From CAVVZJ01 sp963752755 (lineage in GTDB: Bacteria; Planctomycetota; Planctomycetia; Isosphaerales; Isosphaeraceae), in assembly GCA_963752755.1 (NCBI GenBank), contig CAVVZJ010000001.1, forward strand, positions 124,001-188,000: a stretch of 64,000 bases of DNA. Direction: 5' to 3'. The notes under the pieces were generated by a model. That model did no database searches. It had not been told where the DNA came from and saw only the letters and a program-made list of their open reading frames with translations. A program made the translations under genes and the position numbers. Below, piece by piece: positions 1 to 10,012 of the stretch. Position 1 is the first letter of the stretch. Every line of letters begins with the position of its first letter.

Positions 1-3000
1 GCTGCCCTCGACCGGCAACTCGACGACCGGAGCGCCGCGGCGGGCGTCCCAGACCTTCACGCGGGTGCCTTGCCAGGTGCCCGTGGCCAGCCAATGCCCG
101 TCGCGACTGAGGCTCAGACGCTCCAGAAGGCTATGCCCGGCCAGCTCGACCGGCGGTCCGCCGCTCTCCAGGTCGAAGATGAGGACGCGCCCGCGCTCGC
201 CGTCCAGGACGGTGGCGAGGGCCCGGCCGTCACGGCGCAGGCGGATTCGCCCCGTCGGGATGCCGGCCAGGGGGCCCAGGGGTACGGGAGGGCCGATCCG
301 CAGCTGATCCGATGAGGGGCGATGGACCGGCCAGCGGAGCAAGCCCGGGGTACCGCCGGTGATCAGGGATGACCCGTCGGGGGCCACGACCACGCCCGAG
401 GTTCCGGGCATCGCGACGAAGGCCGGCGAGCCGCCCGTCGCCAGCGGCTCCAGGCGGAGGCCCGGCCCGTCGGCCGAGACCAAGGCGCGGCCCGCGTCGA
501 GGAATTCGACCGACCAGGTGCGGGCGCCCGCACCCTCGTCGCCGACCAGGGAACGGCACTCGGACCCCTCGGCCACCTCCCAGAGCCAGGACGCGCCGAC
601 GTCGTGGCCGGGGCCCAGGAGCCGACCATCGCGACTGAACCGGATCGGGTGGGCCTCGGGAAACGGCCCCTTGACCAGCTCCTGACCGGACGAAGTCTCC
701 CAGAGCCGGAGGGTCCCGTCCCAGCTCCCGCTTGCCAGTAGCGTGCCGCCGGGGTGGAAGGCCAGGGCGATGACCTGCCCGTCGTGGCCCTCAAACGTCC
801 GCGGGGCGCGGGCCGGGTCTGTCGGGTCGAGTAGCCAGATCCGGCCGTCCTGCGAGCCAACCGCCAGATGGCGACCGCCAGGGTCCCAGTCCGCGGCGAA
901 CCCCGGGTCGGTCAGAGCCCAGGCGGCCGCGACCGAGCCGTCCTCGACGAGCCGGATCTGGACCCCCTCACGCGAGTTCGGGCTGACGACGACGATCCGC
1001 CGCCCCGACGGGTCGAACCGGATCGCGTGAGGGACCGCCCCCGGCGCGAGGCGTCGCAGCTCGCGACCCTGGGTCAGGTCGTACAGGACGATCGAGCCAT
1101 CGCGACGGCCGACGGCGAGCGTCCGGCCGTCGGGGTGGAAATCGGCGGCGTCGCCATACATGCCATCGGGGACCTCCAGAACCTTGGCGAGCCGGCCGAC
1201 ATCCCAGGCGGCGAGGATCAGTTCCCCGCCCTGCTCGTGCTTCACGGCGAGGTGGCGGCCGTCGGGGCTGAAGCGGACGAACACGACGCGACGGCCGTTA
1301 CCGGGCAGTCGGGCCGGTTCGTCCCCACCGTTGCCGCGGATCAGGACGGCGCCGTCGGGCGTGCCTCGGGCGATCCGGCCCGACGTCGGGTCGAAGTCCA
1401 CTCCGAGGAAGCCGTCATCGGCCCGCCCGCGCCAGGGGACCAGGGGCCGGAGGTCGGGCAGGGCCAGGCAGGCGATCGCCTCGTTGCGCAGCTCCAGCCG
1501 GCGGCCCCCCGTTGTGTCCAGGCGTGCCGCCTTGCCGATCGCCCGCAGGCCCTCGGACCGGCGGCCGGCGAACCGGCTCCGACGGCCGGCGCGGGTCTGG
1601 GCGACGTAGGAGTCGAGGAGCTTTCGCACCGCGTCGGCCTCGGCTCGCTCGGCGCAGCCGGAGGTGGAAGAGTGTGTCGGCGTGCTCGCGGCGGAGGCGC
1701 AGGTCGGCGGCCGCGAGCACGACCACAACCAAGCCCAGCATCCCGGTCAGAGCCGTGCCGAGCGTCGCCAGCCCGGGGTTGCGTCGGGTCCACCGCGTCA
1801 GGCGCTCGGTCGAGCCGACCCGCCGGGCGACGATCGGGCGGTCCTCGAGGAAACGGCGGAGGTCCTGGGCCAGCGCGGCGGCGGTCGGGTAGCGGTGGGC
1901 CGCGTCCTTCTCGATCGCCTTGTGGATGACCGTCGCGAGGTCCCGCGGCACCGCCGGATTGACAACATTCAGGCGGGGCGGCTCGACCTGATCCACCTGG
2001 TAGAGAAGGCGCTCGCGGTCCGGGGCGTCGAAGGCCGGCCGGAGCGCCAGCAGCTCGTACAGCACAAGGCCCAGGCCATAGACGTCGGACCTGGCGTCGC
2101 CGAGGCCGTGGAACCGCTCGGGGGCCATGTAGCGGATCGTCCCGACGAGGTCGCCGGTGCGGGTCAGGTCCTCGTCCTCGGCCGCCTTCGCCAGGCCGAA
2201 GTCGGTCACCCAGGCGACACCGTGGACGTCGAGCAGGATGTTCGACGGCTTGACGTCGCGGTGCAGCGTCCCCTGCTGGTGCGGCGTACTCCAGGGCCTC
2301 GGCCACCTGGTGGCCAATCTGGGCAACGCCCCGGGCGTAGCGGGCGTCGGAGTCGGTCTCGACTGCAAGGACCGACGGGCGCGACGGCGAATCGTGCTTC
2401 GGCCGCTCGGCCGGCGGGGGCGGTCCGGACGGCCCGGGTGCGACCGTGCGGGCGACCTGGGTGGCCGATTCGTCGGGCGTGGCCGGCGGCGTCGAGGACG
2501 AGCCGCGGTGCCGGTCCGGCGGGGCGAGGCCCTTCAGCCGGCGAACCTCTTCGAGCACCTTGTCGAGGCCGAGCCCGGGGATGAACTGCATGGCGTAATA
2601 GTGCAGACCATCGTGCTCGCCCACGCCGAAGACCGGAACGATGTTGGTGTGGTGCAATCGGGCCGCGGCCCGGGCTTCGCGCTCGAACCGCCGGACCTGC
2701 TGCGGCGACCGGGCCACGCCCGCGGTGACCACCTTGAGGGCCACATGCCGGCCGAGTGACTCCTGCTCAGCCTCGTACACGACGCCCATCCCTCCGCGAC
2801 CCAGCTCGCGCAAAATCCGGAATTCGCCGAGCCTCTCGAGCCTCGGGCTGATCCCCGCGGGCCAGGACCGGATCGCGTCCACGGTCTCGTCGACCTGGGG
2901 CTTGAGCCCTTCGACGAGCAGCAAAGCCGAGAGGAACTCGCGGATCTCCACGGCATGCCTGGGGTCGCGGGCGACGAACTCGCTCACGGCCGGGCGCTCC

Positions 3001-3074
3001 CCCCGCCGAAGCTGATCGAGGAACTCTTCGCCCAACTCGTCGAGCGGATCCCGACTCTCTGCGCTGCCCGACAC
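1..3074 (-). CDS. Ser/Thr protein kinase with C-terminal WD40 repeats (partial, two frame breaks)
   Basis: Membrane-anchored eukaryotic-type kinase. The start is GTG at 3074, with CCTCCCCT at 3081-3088 (AGGGGAGG on the coding strand) as ribosome-binding site. The kinase domain has the glycine loop GRGGMG near residue 92, the lysine in VALKVV, HRDVKPSN and DFGLAK, with a Pro-rich insertion in the N-lobe. One membrane segment (LGTALTGMLGLVVVVLAA) follows the kinase. WD40 repeats fill the rest, for example VIALAFHPGGTLLASGSWDG and the next blade ending TLRLW, and run off the window start. The frame breaks by +1 near 2285 (between EALEYA and HQQGTLHRD) and near 1655 (between LFHLRLR and AEADAVRKLL). 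Both read as single extra bases, so the gene may be intact in the organism. The sigma factor directly upstream is the usual planctomycete partner. Domain calls are secure; the signal sensed is unknown. Confidence 0.9.
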
Positions 3075-3127
3075 GGTTCGCCTCCCCTCGGCCGGCGGAC
3101 CGGGCCTAAACCGGCCCGCAGCGGCGA

Positions 3128-3778
3128 TCAGACGCCGCCCCGCCATCCGTCGGCGAGGCCTGGGCTGTCCCCGATCGCGGCCTTGAGCCGGAGCATGGCC
3201 CGGACGTACCGCTTGCTCGCCGCCGCCTTGGTCAGGCCGAGGACCGCGGCGACCTCGTCGTTCGTCAGCTCCTCGAAGTGTCGCAGGGCGATGACCTCGC
3301 GGTCGATCGGGTCCATGCCATTGAGCGTCTCTTGGAGTTGGACCTGCATCTCAGCCCGGACCGCGGCCCGGCTAGCCGAGGTCATCTGGCCGAGCAACTG
3401 CGCCGCCAGCGAGGCGGAACTGGCCTCGGGCAAGGCTCCCTGGTGCAGCGAGATCTCCCGGCCCGCGTCGCGCATCGCGGCGCCAAGGTGATGCCGGTGG
3501 ATGCGCAAGAGCCGTTCGCTAACGACCAGGCGAAGCCAGAGGAAGAAGGGGATCGCCGGCCGGTTGGCATACTCGGGGAGCTTGCCCAACAGGTCAACGT
3601 AGGCATCCTGGAGCACGTCGGACGGATCGACGCGCCCCTGGAGCCGGTGATCGAGGCGGATCCGGATCATCTGCCGGAGCCGACCGCGGTGACGGGTGAA
3701 CAGCTCCGCGAGGGCCGCTTCCTCCCCCTTTGTGGCCCTCCGCACGAGGTCATCGACGAGTCCGGCGTCATCGGTCAT
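3128..3778 (-). CDS. ECF-family RNA polymerase sigma factor
   Basis: A sigma-70 family protein of about 216 residues with region 2 (PSDVLQDAYVDLLGKL) and a C-terminal region 4 helix-turn-helix (LTNDEVAAVLGLTKAAASKR). I take the ATG at 3778 because AGGGGGG lies eight bases before it; an in-frame upstream GTG at 3787 has no better site. The stop lies 53 bases before the kinase start, so the two genes probably form one transcript. In planctomycetes such sigma factors commonly precede Ser/Thr kinase-WD40 genes, and the kinase is presumed to act on the sigma factor or its regulon. There is no anti-sigma gene next to it. Target promoters cannot be inferred. Confidence 0.9.
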   Translation of the reverse strand: MTDDAGLVDDLVRRATKGEEAALAELFTRHRGRLRQMIRIRLDHRLQGRVDPSDVLQDAYVDLLGKLPEYANRPAIPFFLWLRLVVSERLLRIHRHHLGAAMRDAGREISLHQGALPEASSASLAAQLLGQMTSASRAAVRAEMQVQLQETLNGMDPIDREVIALRHFEELTNDEVAAVLGLTKAAASKRYVRAMLRLKAAIGDSPGLADGWRGGV

Positions 3779-4144
3779 GGGCAACACCCCCCTGGAAACC
3801 TGCCGGCCGGCCGCGGAGGGGCAGGGATTCCGGTGCGTTGGCTATTATAGTCTCCTGAGTCGGTGTGTTGGGTCGAAAATGCTGACCCGGCCTGCCGGGT
3901 CGAAGATGGTTGACGAGCCCGGGTCGGTTCCCCCCGAACGATTTGACAGGGGGAGTCCTCCAGAAACCACGCCGAGACGGAGATCGTGGTGGATTCAACG
4001 GGTGAACATCCGGTGGCCACGTCCGAGAAATCCGCCCGGCCTCACGGTGCCGGAGAGCGGCCGCGGCTTCGTGGTGACGCTACTTCTGTCAGCCTTGGAC
4101 CGTGAACGGTTACAAAAGTAGGATCGGTGCGATTCTGTAACGCT
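3779..4144. other. intergenic region
   Basis: This gap of 366 bases must hold the promoter of the sigma-kinase pair. It is less GC-rich near 3840-3960 than the flanking genes. I see no coding sequence, strong dyad or repeat in it. Confidence 0.5.
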
Positions 4145-5920
4145 TCACGGTTCTTCTAGCGTCTTCCTCACGAGTCTCCCGAGGTACTTCACGGGCAAGG
4201 TGCCGTGGGCGAGGGTGGCCTCGTGGAAGCGGCCGAGGTCGAAACGGTCGCCGAGATCGCGCTGGACCGACTGGCGGAGGCGGTAGAAGGCGGTGCGGCC
4301 GACGAAGTAGGTGGAGAGCTGGGCGGACGACTGCTTGGCTCGGATGATCTTGCCGACGGCCTCGCCCTCGGTCTGGAAGCCGCGGCCCATGAGGAGTTCC
4401 AGGGCCTCGGCGTCGGTCATGGTACCGGCGTGCATCTCGTGGTCGAGAATCGCGTTGAGCACGGCGCGGAGGTAGAACTTGAGCTGCTGAAGGCGCAACG
4501 GCAGAGCGCCACCACCAAAGCCCTGGTCGAGCATCGTCTGCTCGGTATAAACGGCCCAGCCCTCGGCGAACGTGCCCGAGCCGAGCACGCGGCGGATCAG
4601 GGAGGGGCAGCGGTTGCTGTATTCGAGCTGGACGTAGTGACCCGGGTAGGCCTCGTGGATGGTGAGGATCTTGAGCATCGCGCGGTTGTATTCTTCGAGG
4701 AAGCTCTGCACACGGCGCTCGTCCCAGCTCTCGGGAGGTGGGCTGACGGCGTACTCGCTGGCCGCCTTCGGGTCGAGGGGCGGGGCGGGGTTGAGGTAGG
4801 CGACGGAGTTGCCGCGCAGGAACTCGGGCATCTCGATGATATGAAGCTGGTCGGGCTCGGGAAGGCGGAGGATGTCGCGGTCGCGGATGAAATCCTTGAT
4901 CTCGGCGACGGTCGCCTTCACGTCGGCGAGCAAGGAGGCGGGCGTGCCGTGGTCCTCGGCGATCTTGTCGAGGACGCGGCGGACCAGCTCGCGGCGGCCG
5001 GGCGGGTCATCGGGCGGCACGGCGTGATCGGGGAAGTAATCGGCCCAGAGCTGACGGGCGATCACGGCCATCTCGCGTTCGACACGCGTGGCCTCCGACT
5101 CGGCCTCGGCCAGCACCTCGTCGGCGGTCAGATCGGCGTCGAGTTCCAGCTCCAGCTTCTTGGCGAACTTCTCGGGTCCGATCCGCCAGTTGTCGGTCGA
5201 GCGAGGCAAGACGTCGTCCTGAAGGAATCTCCGGTAGTCTTCAAGCTTCCCGACGATCGCCCCGGCCCGTTCGGCCAGAACCCCCTCGCCCTTCGGGCGG
5301 TCGGCGAGCAGGTAGAGGTCATCCTGATAGAAGCTGATGGCCCCTTTCGTCTGGAGGATGGCCGTCTCGACCTTCACCCGCGGCGCCCGGCCGATCGTCT
5401 CGCGGGCGGTTGCGATGATCCGGGGGACCTCGGCCATGCGAGCGACGGCGTTCCGGATATTCACATCTTGAGGGAGAGACGACTGTGTCAGGAGGACATA
5501 GACGCTCTCCGTGATGTATTCGCCGTAGGTCCGCGGGTCCTCAACGTAGGGATCGAAGTTCTCGGTGAGCCAGATGGAGCGTTCGAGATCGTGGGCGAAG
5601 ATGGCGAAGTCGATCCGGCCGTCGTCGGACAGAGCGTCGCGGTCGATCTTGCGGGGGAGGTCGGCGAGGAATTGCCTGTCACGTTCGAGGTTGGCGGCGC
5701 GGGCTTCGGGGGAAAGGTCGTCGAGGAGGTGATCGAAGCGGTGGTCGCCCAGGCGGGTGGCGGTCATCGGCCGGGCCTGGAAGGTGGCTTCGAGGTAGGA
5801 GCGAAAGTAGTCTTCGAGCCGGCCGTCTTCGGCGTTCGCTCCGTCATCGGCGCGGGCCGGGGTAGAGAGGGCCAGAACGAGCAGGCTGAGCAGGCCGAGG
5901 GCGAACCAGAACTTGAGCAT
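4145..5920 (-). CDS. DUF885 family metallopeptidase-like protein
   Basis: 591 residues, beginning with a signal peptide (LGLLSLLVLALSTPARA, cleavage near residue 24), so it is exported. The C-terminal half has the DUF885 signature HEAYPGHYVQLEY, a HExxPGH zinc-binding motif, followed by FAEGWAVYTE and ILDHEMHAG, which supply the further metal and catalytic residues expected of this family. The length is typical. DUF885 proteins are regarded as putative zinc carboxypeptidases, but a substrate is seldom known. The gene stands alone on the minus strand, with no sign of an operon. The long ORF on the opposite strand is a GC-driven shadow. Confidence 0.85.
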   Translation of the reverse strand: MLKFWFALGLLSLLVLALSTPARADDGANAEDGRLEDYFRSYLEATFQARPMTATRLGDHRFDHLLDDLSPEARAANLERDRQFLADLPRKIDRDALSDDGRIDFAIFAHDLERSIWLTENFDPYVEDPRTYGEYITESVYVLLTQSSLPQDVNIRNAVARMAEVPRIIATARETIGRAPRVKVETAILQTKGAISFYQDDLYLLADRPKGEGVLAERAGAIVGKLEDYRRFLQDDVLPRSTDNWRIGPEKFAKKLELELDADLTADEVLAEAESEATRVEREMAVIARQLWADYFPDHAVPPDDPPGRRELVRRVLDKIAEDHGTPASLLADVKATVAEIKDFIRDRDILRLPEPDQLHIIEMPEFLRGNSVAYLNPAPPLDPKAASEYAVSPPPESWDERRVQSFLEEYNRAMLKILTIHEAYPGHYVQLEYSNRCPSLIRRVLGSGTFAEGWAVYTEQTMLDQGFGGGALPLRLQQLKFYLRAVLNAILDHEMHAGTMTDAEALELLMGRGFQTEGEAVGKIIRAKQSSAQLSTYFVGRTAFYRLRQSVQRDLGDRFDLGRFHEATLAHGTLPVKYLGRLVRKTLEEP

Positions 5921-6076
5921 CGCGACCGACCCTCCCGGGCCTCTTTGGAAGAACGGGCCGACGTCCCGATTTGGTGTGACCCGCGAATGACGTTGCCGAC
6001 TTCCCTCGATTGGGGATGACCTGTCAAGGTAGGCTGAGAACTCGTCTTTCAGGAGGAAAGTCCGGTCGGTGGTCGA

Positions 6077-6346
6077 TCAAGATTTCTGTTGCGGGATGCC
6101 CTTGGCTGACCACTGCGTCTTCACCAGATACAGTCCTCCGAGGAACAGGGCCAAGAGCAAGAAGTTCCTCGCCGTATCCCTCTGCTGAAACTGATTCTCG
6201 AAGGTCAAAGCCGTGATGAGGGTACCAAAGGCGAGTCCCGCCAGAGTCGCCAGTACGATGAGGACCATTCGCCGCAAGAACCGCCGAAGCCTGGTCATCA
6301 CCACCATGGAACCTGGCGATCGATCCAAGCTCCGTTGAGCGTTCAT
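6077..6346 (-). CDS. small two-helix membrane protein, function unknown
   Basis: 89 residues. A basic N-terminus (MTRLRRFLRR) precedes a first membrane helix (MVLIVLATLAGLAFGTLITA) and a second (NFLLLALFLGGLYLV), with a short polar loop between, so both termini probably face the cytoplasm. It lies 13 bases after the end of the glycosyltransferase gene on the same strand and may be cotranscribed with it. An internal Met at residue 14 or 17 could be the true start. I recognise no family. Confidence 0.6.
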   Translation of the reverse strand: MNAQRSLDRSPGSMVVMTRLRRFLRRMVLIVLATLAGLAFGTLITALTFENQFQQRDTARNFLLLALFLGGLYLVKTQWSAKGIPQQKS

Positions 6347-6358
6347 TCTGAAGCCATA

Positions 6359-7579
6359 TTATTCGTGGGTCTCAACCAAGTGTCCTCCCGCTGCACTGTA
6401 CGACCCTCCTGCGCGCCCGTCAATCGAGGCACGGCGCGCGGCGGTTGCCAGGGCGCGGCGATAGACCTCCAGGTAGCGATCGACGTTGCGATCCATGCCG
6501 AAGAACTCGGCGGCCACGGGTCGGGCGGCGGCGGCGAGGCGGGCGGCCAGGGAGGGATTGCTGAGGACGTCGAGAAGGCCGGCGGCGAGGGAGTCGGGAT
6601 CGACGGCCGTGAGCCGGCCGGCGCCGGTGGGGCCGAGGATGGCCTGGTAGTCGGCGAAGTCGGTGGCGACGATCGGGCGGCCGGCGGCGAGATAGACGGC
6701 CAGCTTGCTCTGGACCGAGAAGTTCTCGCGGCAGGCCAGGCGGGGGTGGACCAGCACATCGGCACGCCGGGTCAGGGCGACGACCTGATCGGGGGTCTGG
6801 CCGGGGAGGACGATGAGGCGGTCGGCATCTTCGCCGAGCTGGCGGCGGTAGCCGTCGCCGGCCTCGGCCGGGCCGCCGACGAGGACGCAACGAGCCTCGG
6901 GTCGGGCGGCGAAGACCGCTGGCAGAGCGTCGATCAGGAGCGGCACGCCCTGGTTCGGGTGGACGATGCTACCGACGTACATGACCACCTGATGCTCGGG
7001 TTCAACCCCGGGAATCTCGGCGTCGGGGGTCTCGCGATCATATTCCGTCAGGTCGATGCCGGGGTAGATCACCGAGACCCGACTCGCGGGGACGCCCTTC
7101 TCCTCGACGACCACTTCCTTGACGGGTTCGCCGAGGGCGATGACGTGGGCGGCGCGGCGGAAGACGCGGCGTTCGAGAGCGCGGTAGGTGCGGAAGACGA
7201 GGCCGCGGCCGAGACGGTCGCGCTCGACCTCCTCGCCGAGCAACGAGTGGATCTCATAGACCAACGGCCAGCCGAACATCCGGCAGGCGGCGTAGGCGCG
7301 GGTGGCGCCGCCGTAGTGCTGGGCGTGGACGAGGTCGAACGGGTGCTCGCGCGCGATCCGCTTGAGGCCATCGACCCAGCGGTGGGGCGGCAACGTGTAG
7401 AGCGGCACGCCCTCGAAGTCGTCCCGCTCAGGACCGCGCCAGGGGCGTCGGGCCTTCAGGTAGGCAAGGACGACATCGACGCCGCGGGCTCGCAGCGCCC
7501 GCGTGACCTTGATCGGCAGCATGGCGGTGCCGTCGTAGTTGCCCGGGATCGGGAACGACGTGACCATCAGGATGCGCAT
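6359..7579 (-). CDS. glycosyltransferase family 4 (GT-B fold)
   Basis: 406 residues from the ATG at 7579, which has GGGAGGGAG about five bases upstream; a longer upstream reading frame is not needed. The N-terminal domain starts MRILMVTSFPIPGNYDGTA, typical of GT4 enzymes. The C-terminal domain carries the nucleotide-sugar binding part: VVMYVGSIVHPNQGV, CVLVGGP, VLVHPRLACRENFSVQSKLA and YLAAGRPIVATD, where the family usually has an E-x7-E stretch. It is cytoplasmic and probably transfers a sugar from a nucleotide donor in surface polysaccharide or glycolipid synthesis. No other polysaccharide genes lie nearby, so the acceptor is unknown. Confidence 0.9.
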   Translation of the reverse strand: MRILMVTSFPIPGNYDGTAMLPIKVTRALRARGVDVVLAYLKARRPWRGPERDDFEGVPLYTLPPHRWVDGLKRIAREHPFDLVHAQHYGGATRAYAACRMFGWPLVYEIHSLLGEEVERDRLGRGLVFRTYRALERRVFRRAAHVIALGEPVKEVVVEEKGVPASRVSVIYPGIDLTEYDRETPDAEIPGVEPEHQVVMYVGSIVHPNQGVPLLIDALPAVFAARPEARCVLVGGPAEAGDGYRRQLGEDADRLIVLPGQTPDQVVALTRRADVLVHPRLACRENFSVQSKLAVYLAAGRPIVATDFADYQAILGPTGAGRLTAVDPDSLAAGLLDVLSNPSLAARLAAAARPVAAEFFGMDRNVDRYLEVYRRALATAARRASIDGRAGGSYSAAGGHLVETHE

Positions 7580-7905
7580 CGGGGCTCCCTCCCTCGTTGG
7601 AATGCGGGCCTCAGCATAGTGGCATCGTTCCGACCGGGGAAGGCCAATCGGACGGTCGCGAAAACCTGGCCGATCAGCGAAGCCGGGAGAATAGTAACGA
7701 AAAAGCATGTCGGTGCGTCGATTCGAGGTGAGAATCTCCCAAGACCGGCTGAAGGGGCGTCGATGAGAGAAGTTGAGGCATCAGGTTGACCTCCGCCTGG
7801 ACACGACGACGAAGGGACGTAACGCCTCGGTCCGGGACGGCTTGCCGAATCCGCAACAGGGACGTCCACCCCTCCGAACCGGCACTGCCCGGAGGAGATG
7901 AGACG
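7580..7905. other. intergenic region between divergent genes
   Basis: 326 bases between the divergent glycosyltransferase and the unknown gene at 7906. It should contain both promoters. Nothing more specific is visible. Confidence 0.5.
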
Positions 7906-8424
7906 ATGGCGGTGGAGAATCTCCTTCGCCTGGCCTGGCAGGCCGACCGCGACGGTCGCGCCGGCCGTCGCGACACGCTCTTGAGCCTGGCCGTCTCCGA
8001 GGCGCCCGCCCAGGCTCCCTGGCTGGCTGCTTGCCGTCGTCGGCTGATCCGGAGCCGTCCCGAACACCCCTTCGGCGCCTTTCCGACCGTCGCCGCGGCG
8101 TTGGCTGACCCGCGGGTTTCCCGGACGTTGGCGAAGCTCCGCGACGCCTACCCGCCGGGTCGGGTTCGCCACTTGCTCGGTCGCGACGCCGTCCGCTGCG
8201 GAGCCTTCCCAGGCCGGGAGCCGTCGCTGGCGGTCCTACTCAGTGACCTCTTCCCGACCCCGACCCGTTCTGCCCCGCACCGACCGACCGCGCGGGCGGT
8301 GCCGGCACCCACCTCGGCCCCGACGGGTTCGCCCGTGCGCTATTACTACGAGGTGTTGATCGCCGCCGCGCTGCTGCTCCGCCTGGTCCTCGCGGACTCC
8401 AAGTCGGGCCACCGCGCCGCCTGA
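7906..8424 (+). CDS. unknown protein with hydrophobic C-terminus
   Basis: About 172 residues from the ATG at 7906, which has GGAGGAGA eight bases upstream; the frame is open further upstream but without a ribosome-binding site. The N-terminal half (MAVENLLRLAWQADRDGRAG) looks like a short helical domain rich in Ala, Arg and Leu. A Thr/Pro-rich linker follows, then a hydrophobic stretch (EVLIAAALLLRLVLA) near the C-terminus that could be a membrane anchor. I do not recognise the family. Codon use matches its neighbours, and it precedes the Mn-catalase on the same strand with a gap of about 160 bases. Confidence 0.55.
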   Translation: MAVENLLRLAWQADRDGRAGRRDTLLSLAVSEAPAQAPWLAACRRRLIRSRPEHPFGAFPTVAAALADPRVSRTLAKLRDAYPPGRVRHLLGRDAVRCGAFPGREPSLAVLLSDLFPTPTRSAPHRPTARAVPAPTSAPTGSPVRYYYEVLIAAALLLRLVLADSKSGHRAA

Positions 8425-8588
8425 GGCGAGTCTCTGGGCTCCGAGAGGTTTGTTTCCCATGTTCACTTTTAGCCCCTGTTATTCACGTCCCCGTCACCCT
8501 CCGTGATGCCGACCCGGCGCGAGAGTTGCACCCGGGAAAGGGACCGTTGGCTCCGCCCGCGTTCCGACTCCAGGGAGGTTCCCGCACC

Positions 8589-9311
8589 ATGTTCGCACAC
8601 CGCAAGAAGCCACTGTTTCCTGTGAAGGTCGGCGAGACGAACCCGAAGTTCGCGCAGAAGCTGCTGGAGCAGTTCGGCGGCCGGTCGGGCGAGTTCACGG
8701 CGATGGCCGAATACTTCGTCCAGAGCTTCGCCTGCGAGCACAAGGGCATCCGCGACATGCTCCTCGACATCGCCACCGAGGAGATCAGCCATCTGGAGAT
8801 GGTCGGCCTGATGATCGAGCAGCTCGTCAAGGGGGCCGAACGCGAGAAGGCGTACGAGGACACGATCTTCTCCGTCATGGGCAAGGGCCCCCAGTGGGCC
8901 GACTCGATGGGCAACTCCTGGACGGCCGACTGGGTCCGCTCCTCGGGCGACGTCGTGGCCGACCTGAAGCACAACGTCTCCGCCGAGGCCGGCGCCAAGA
9001 TGGCGTATGACCGCCTGATTCGTGCCACCGACGACCCCGACTGCAAGGAGACCTTGAACTACCTGATGAGCCGCGAGATCGCCCACCAGCGGATGTTCGT
9101 CAAGGCCCTGGACAGCCTCGGCGGCCAGATGGAAGGCGTGGTCAAGCCGGAGTACGAGGTCAACACCTACTACAACCTCTCACGCTCCGACGACGGCGAC
9201 CGCGGGATTGGCACCGACGAGCGCGGCCCGTGGAACCAGGGCGACGGCTGGGAGTTCTCCGACAAGCCCGAGGACTCCTTGAACTTCGAGGTGCATGGCC
9301 CGAAGAAGTGA
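8589..9311 (+). CDS. manganese catalase
   Basis: 240 residues of a non-haem dimanganese catalase, which dismutates hydrogen peroxide in the cytoplasm. The ferritin-like bundle shows the expected ligand motifs: EFTAMAEYFVQSFACEHKG in helix 1, TEEISHLEM with Glu and His, and REIAHQRMF in the last helix. The start at 8589 has GGGAGG eleven bases upstream. The length suits the short Mn-catalase class. The C-terminal tail is polar (WEFSDKPEDSLNFEVHG). It stands alone and is presumably stress induced. The assignment is secure. Confidence 0.93.
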   Translation: MFAHRKKPLFPVKVGETNPKFAQKLLEQFGGRSGEFTAMAEYFVQSFACEHKGIRDMLLDIATEEISHLEMVGLMIEQLVKGAEREKAYEDTIFSVMGKGPQWADSMGNSWTADWVRSSGDVVADLKHNVSAEAGAKMAYDRLIRATDDPDCKETLNYLMSREIAHQRMFVKALDSLGGQMEGVVKPEYEVNTYYNLSRSDDGDRGIGTDERGPWNQGDGWEFSDKPEDSLNFEVHGPKK

Positions 9312-10012
9312 CCCCTCCTGATCGATCCGACACCGCCTCGCCTCGACCGTCGTCCGGCGCCGGAAAGGCATTCACCGCGGAAGACCCTGCGGAACCAGGT
9401 GAGGGGGATTCCTTCTTCTCCCCTCTGTTCCTCCGCGTCGTCCGCAGTTGAATGCCGGATCTTTGCGATCGCCGGGCGCGTGCGCTCCGTGGCGGCGTCG
9501 GCTTGCGCGGAACTGCCTGGAAAATCAGGAGTTGATGCCGTCCAGCGGTTGGCTTCGATTTGCGATTTCGACCACCGACACCCGCCCGGCCTTCCGTTTC
9601 AGTGCGTGTCGCGACGCCATCCGCCGCTCTCCCGGGAAGCTCCCGCTGGGCCTTGAGGAAGCCGAATTGCCAAAGCCGGCCGGGGACCAGCGGCGCGTAC
9701 CCGGGGCGCCGACGGTTCTTGACCCACAAGTTGTCCTCGATGAGGAAAACCGGCGGGGATTCTTCCCAACCTCCCCGGTCCGTGCCTCCTCCCTTTCGTC
9801 TGACGCCCGTGATCTCCCTGGCTCCGATCCACCTCCCCGACCGCGTTCTCACGGGTGTCGGGGCTGTCAACGGGGCGTATCCCCAACCCCAACCCGGCTT
9901 GGGCCTTGAAACGTGCCACGGTCGGTCCTGATCCGGTTTCCGGCCGGATCGACGAGGATGCCGACGGCTTCCGCTCGTTGTCCTGGGGGGCCAACATCCC
10001 TGCGATGGCGGA
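9312..10012. other. gene-free region with decayed-looking sequence
   Basis: About 700 bases without a gene I can support. ORFs on the minus strand here (about 9160-9870 and 9599-9997) have low-complexity, arginine-rich translations without a family signature. One copy of a dispersed 97-base repeat lies at 9475-9571; its partner is at 51474-51570 in the other orientation. Confidence 0.5.
9475..9571 (+). repeat. dispersed intergenic repeat, copy 1
   Basis: It starts GGCGCGTGCGCTCCG and ends in a 25-base block beginning GGTTGGCTTCG. The other copy (51474-51570, inverted) has the same end blocks at exactly the same spacing (97 bases in both), with two mismatches in the last block and a diverged middle. 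Both copies lie in long gene-free gaps. It may be the remnant of a small mobile element or of a duplicated gene. Confidence 0.5.

Noticed and set aside
868..1929. 353-codon plus-strand ORF over the WD40 region
   Set aside because: The minus strand gives clear WD40 repeats here; the plus-strand protein is a shadow.
4205..6019. 604-codon ORF antisense to the DUF885 gene
   Set aside because: It mirrors the GC-rich codon pattern of the DUF885 gene; its translation is low-complexity Gly/Val/Asp/Glu with no family motif.
6335..7789. 484-codon ORF antisense to the glycosyltransferase
   Set aside because: It lies fully over a confident GT4 gene and has the repetitive composition of an antisense shadow.
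9160..9870. 236-codon minus-strand ORF in the 9.3-10 kb gap
   Set aside because: It overlaps the Mn-catalase end, is arginine-rich and low in complexity, and shows no family signature.
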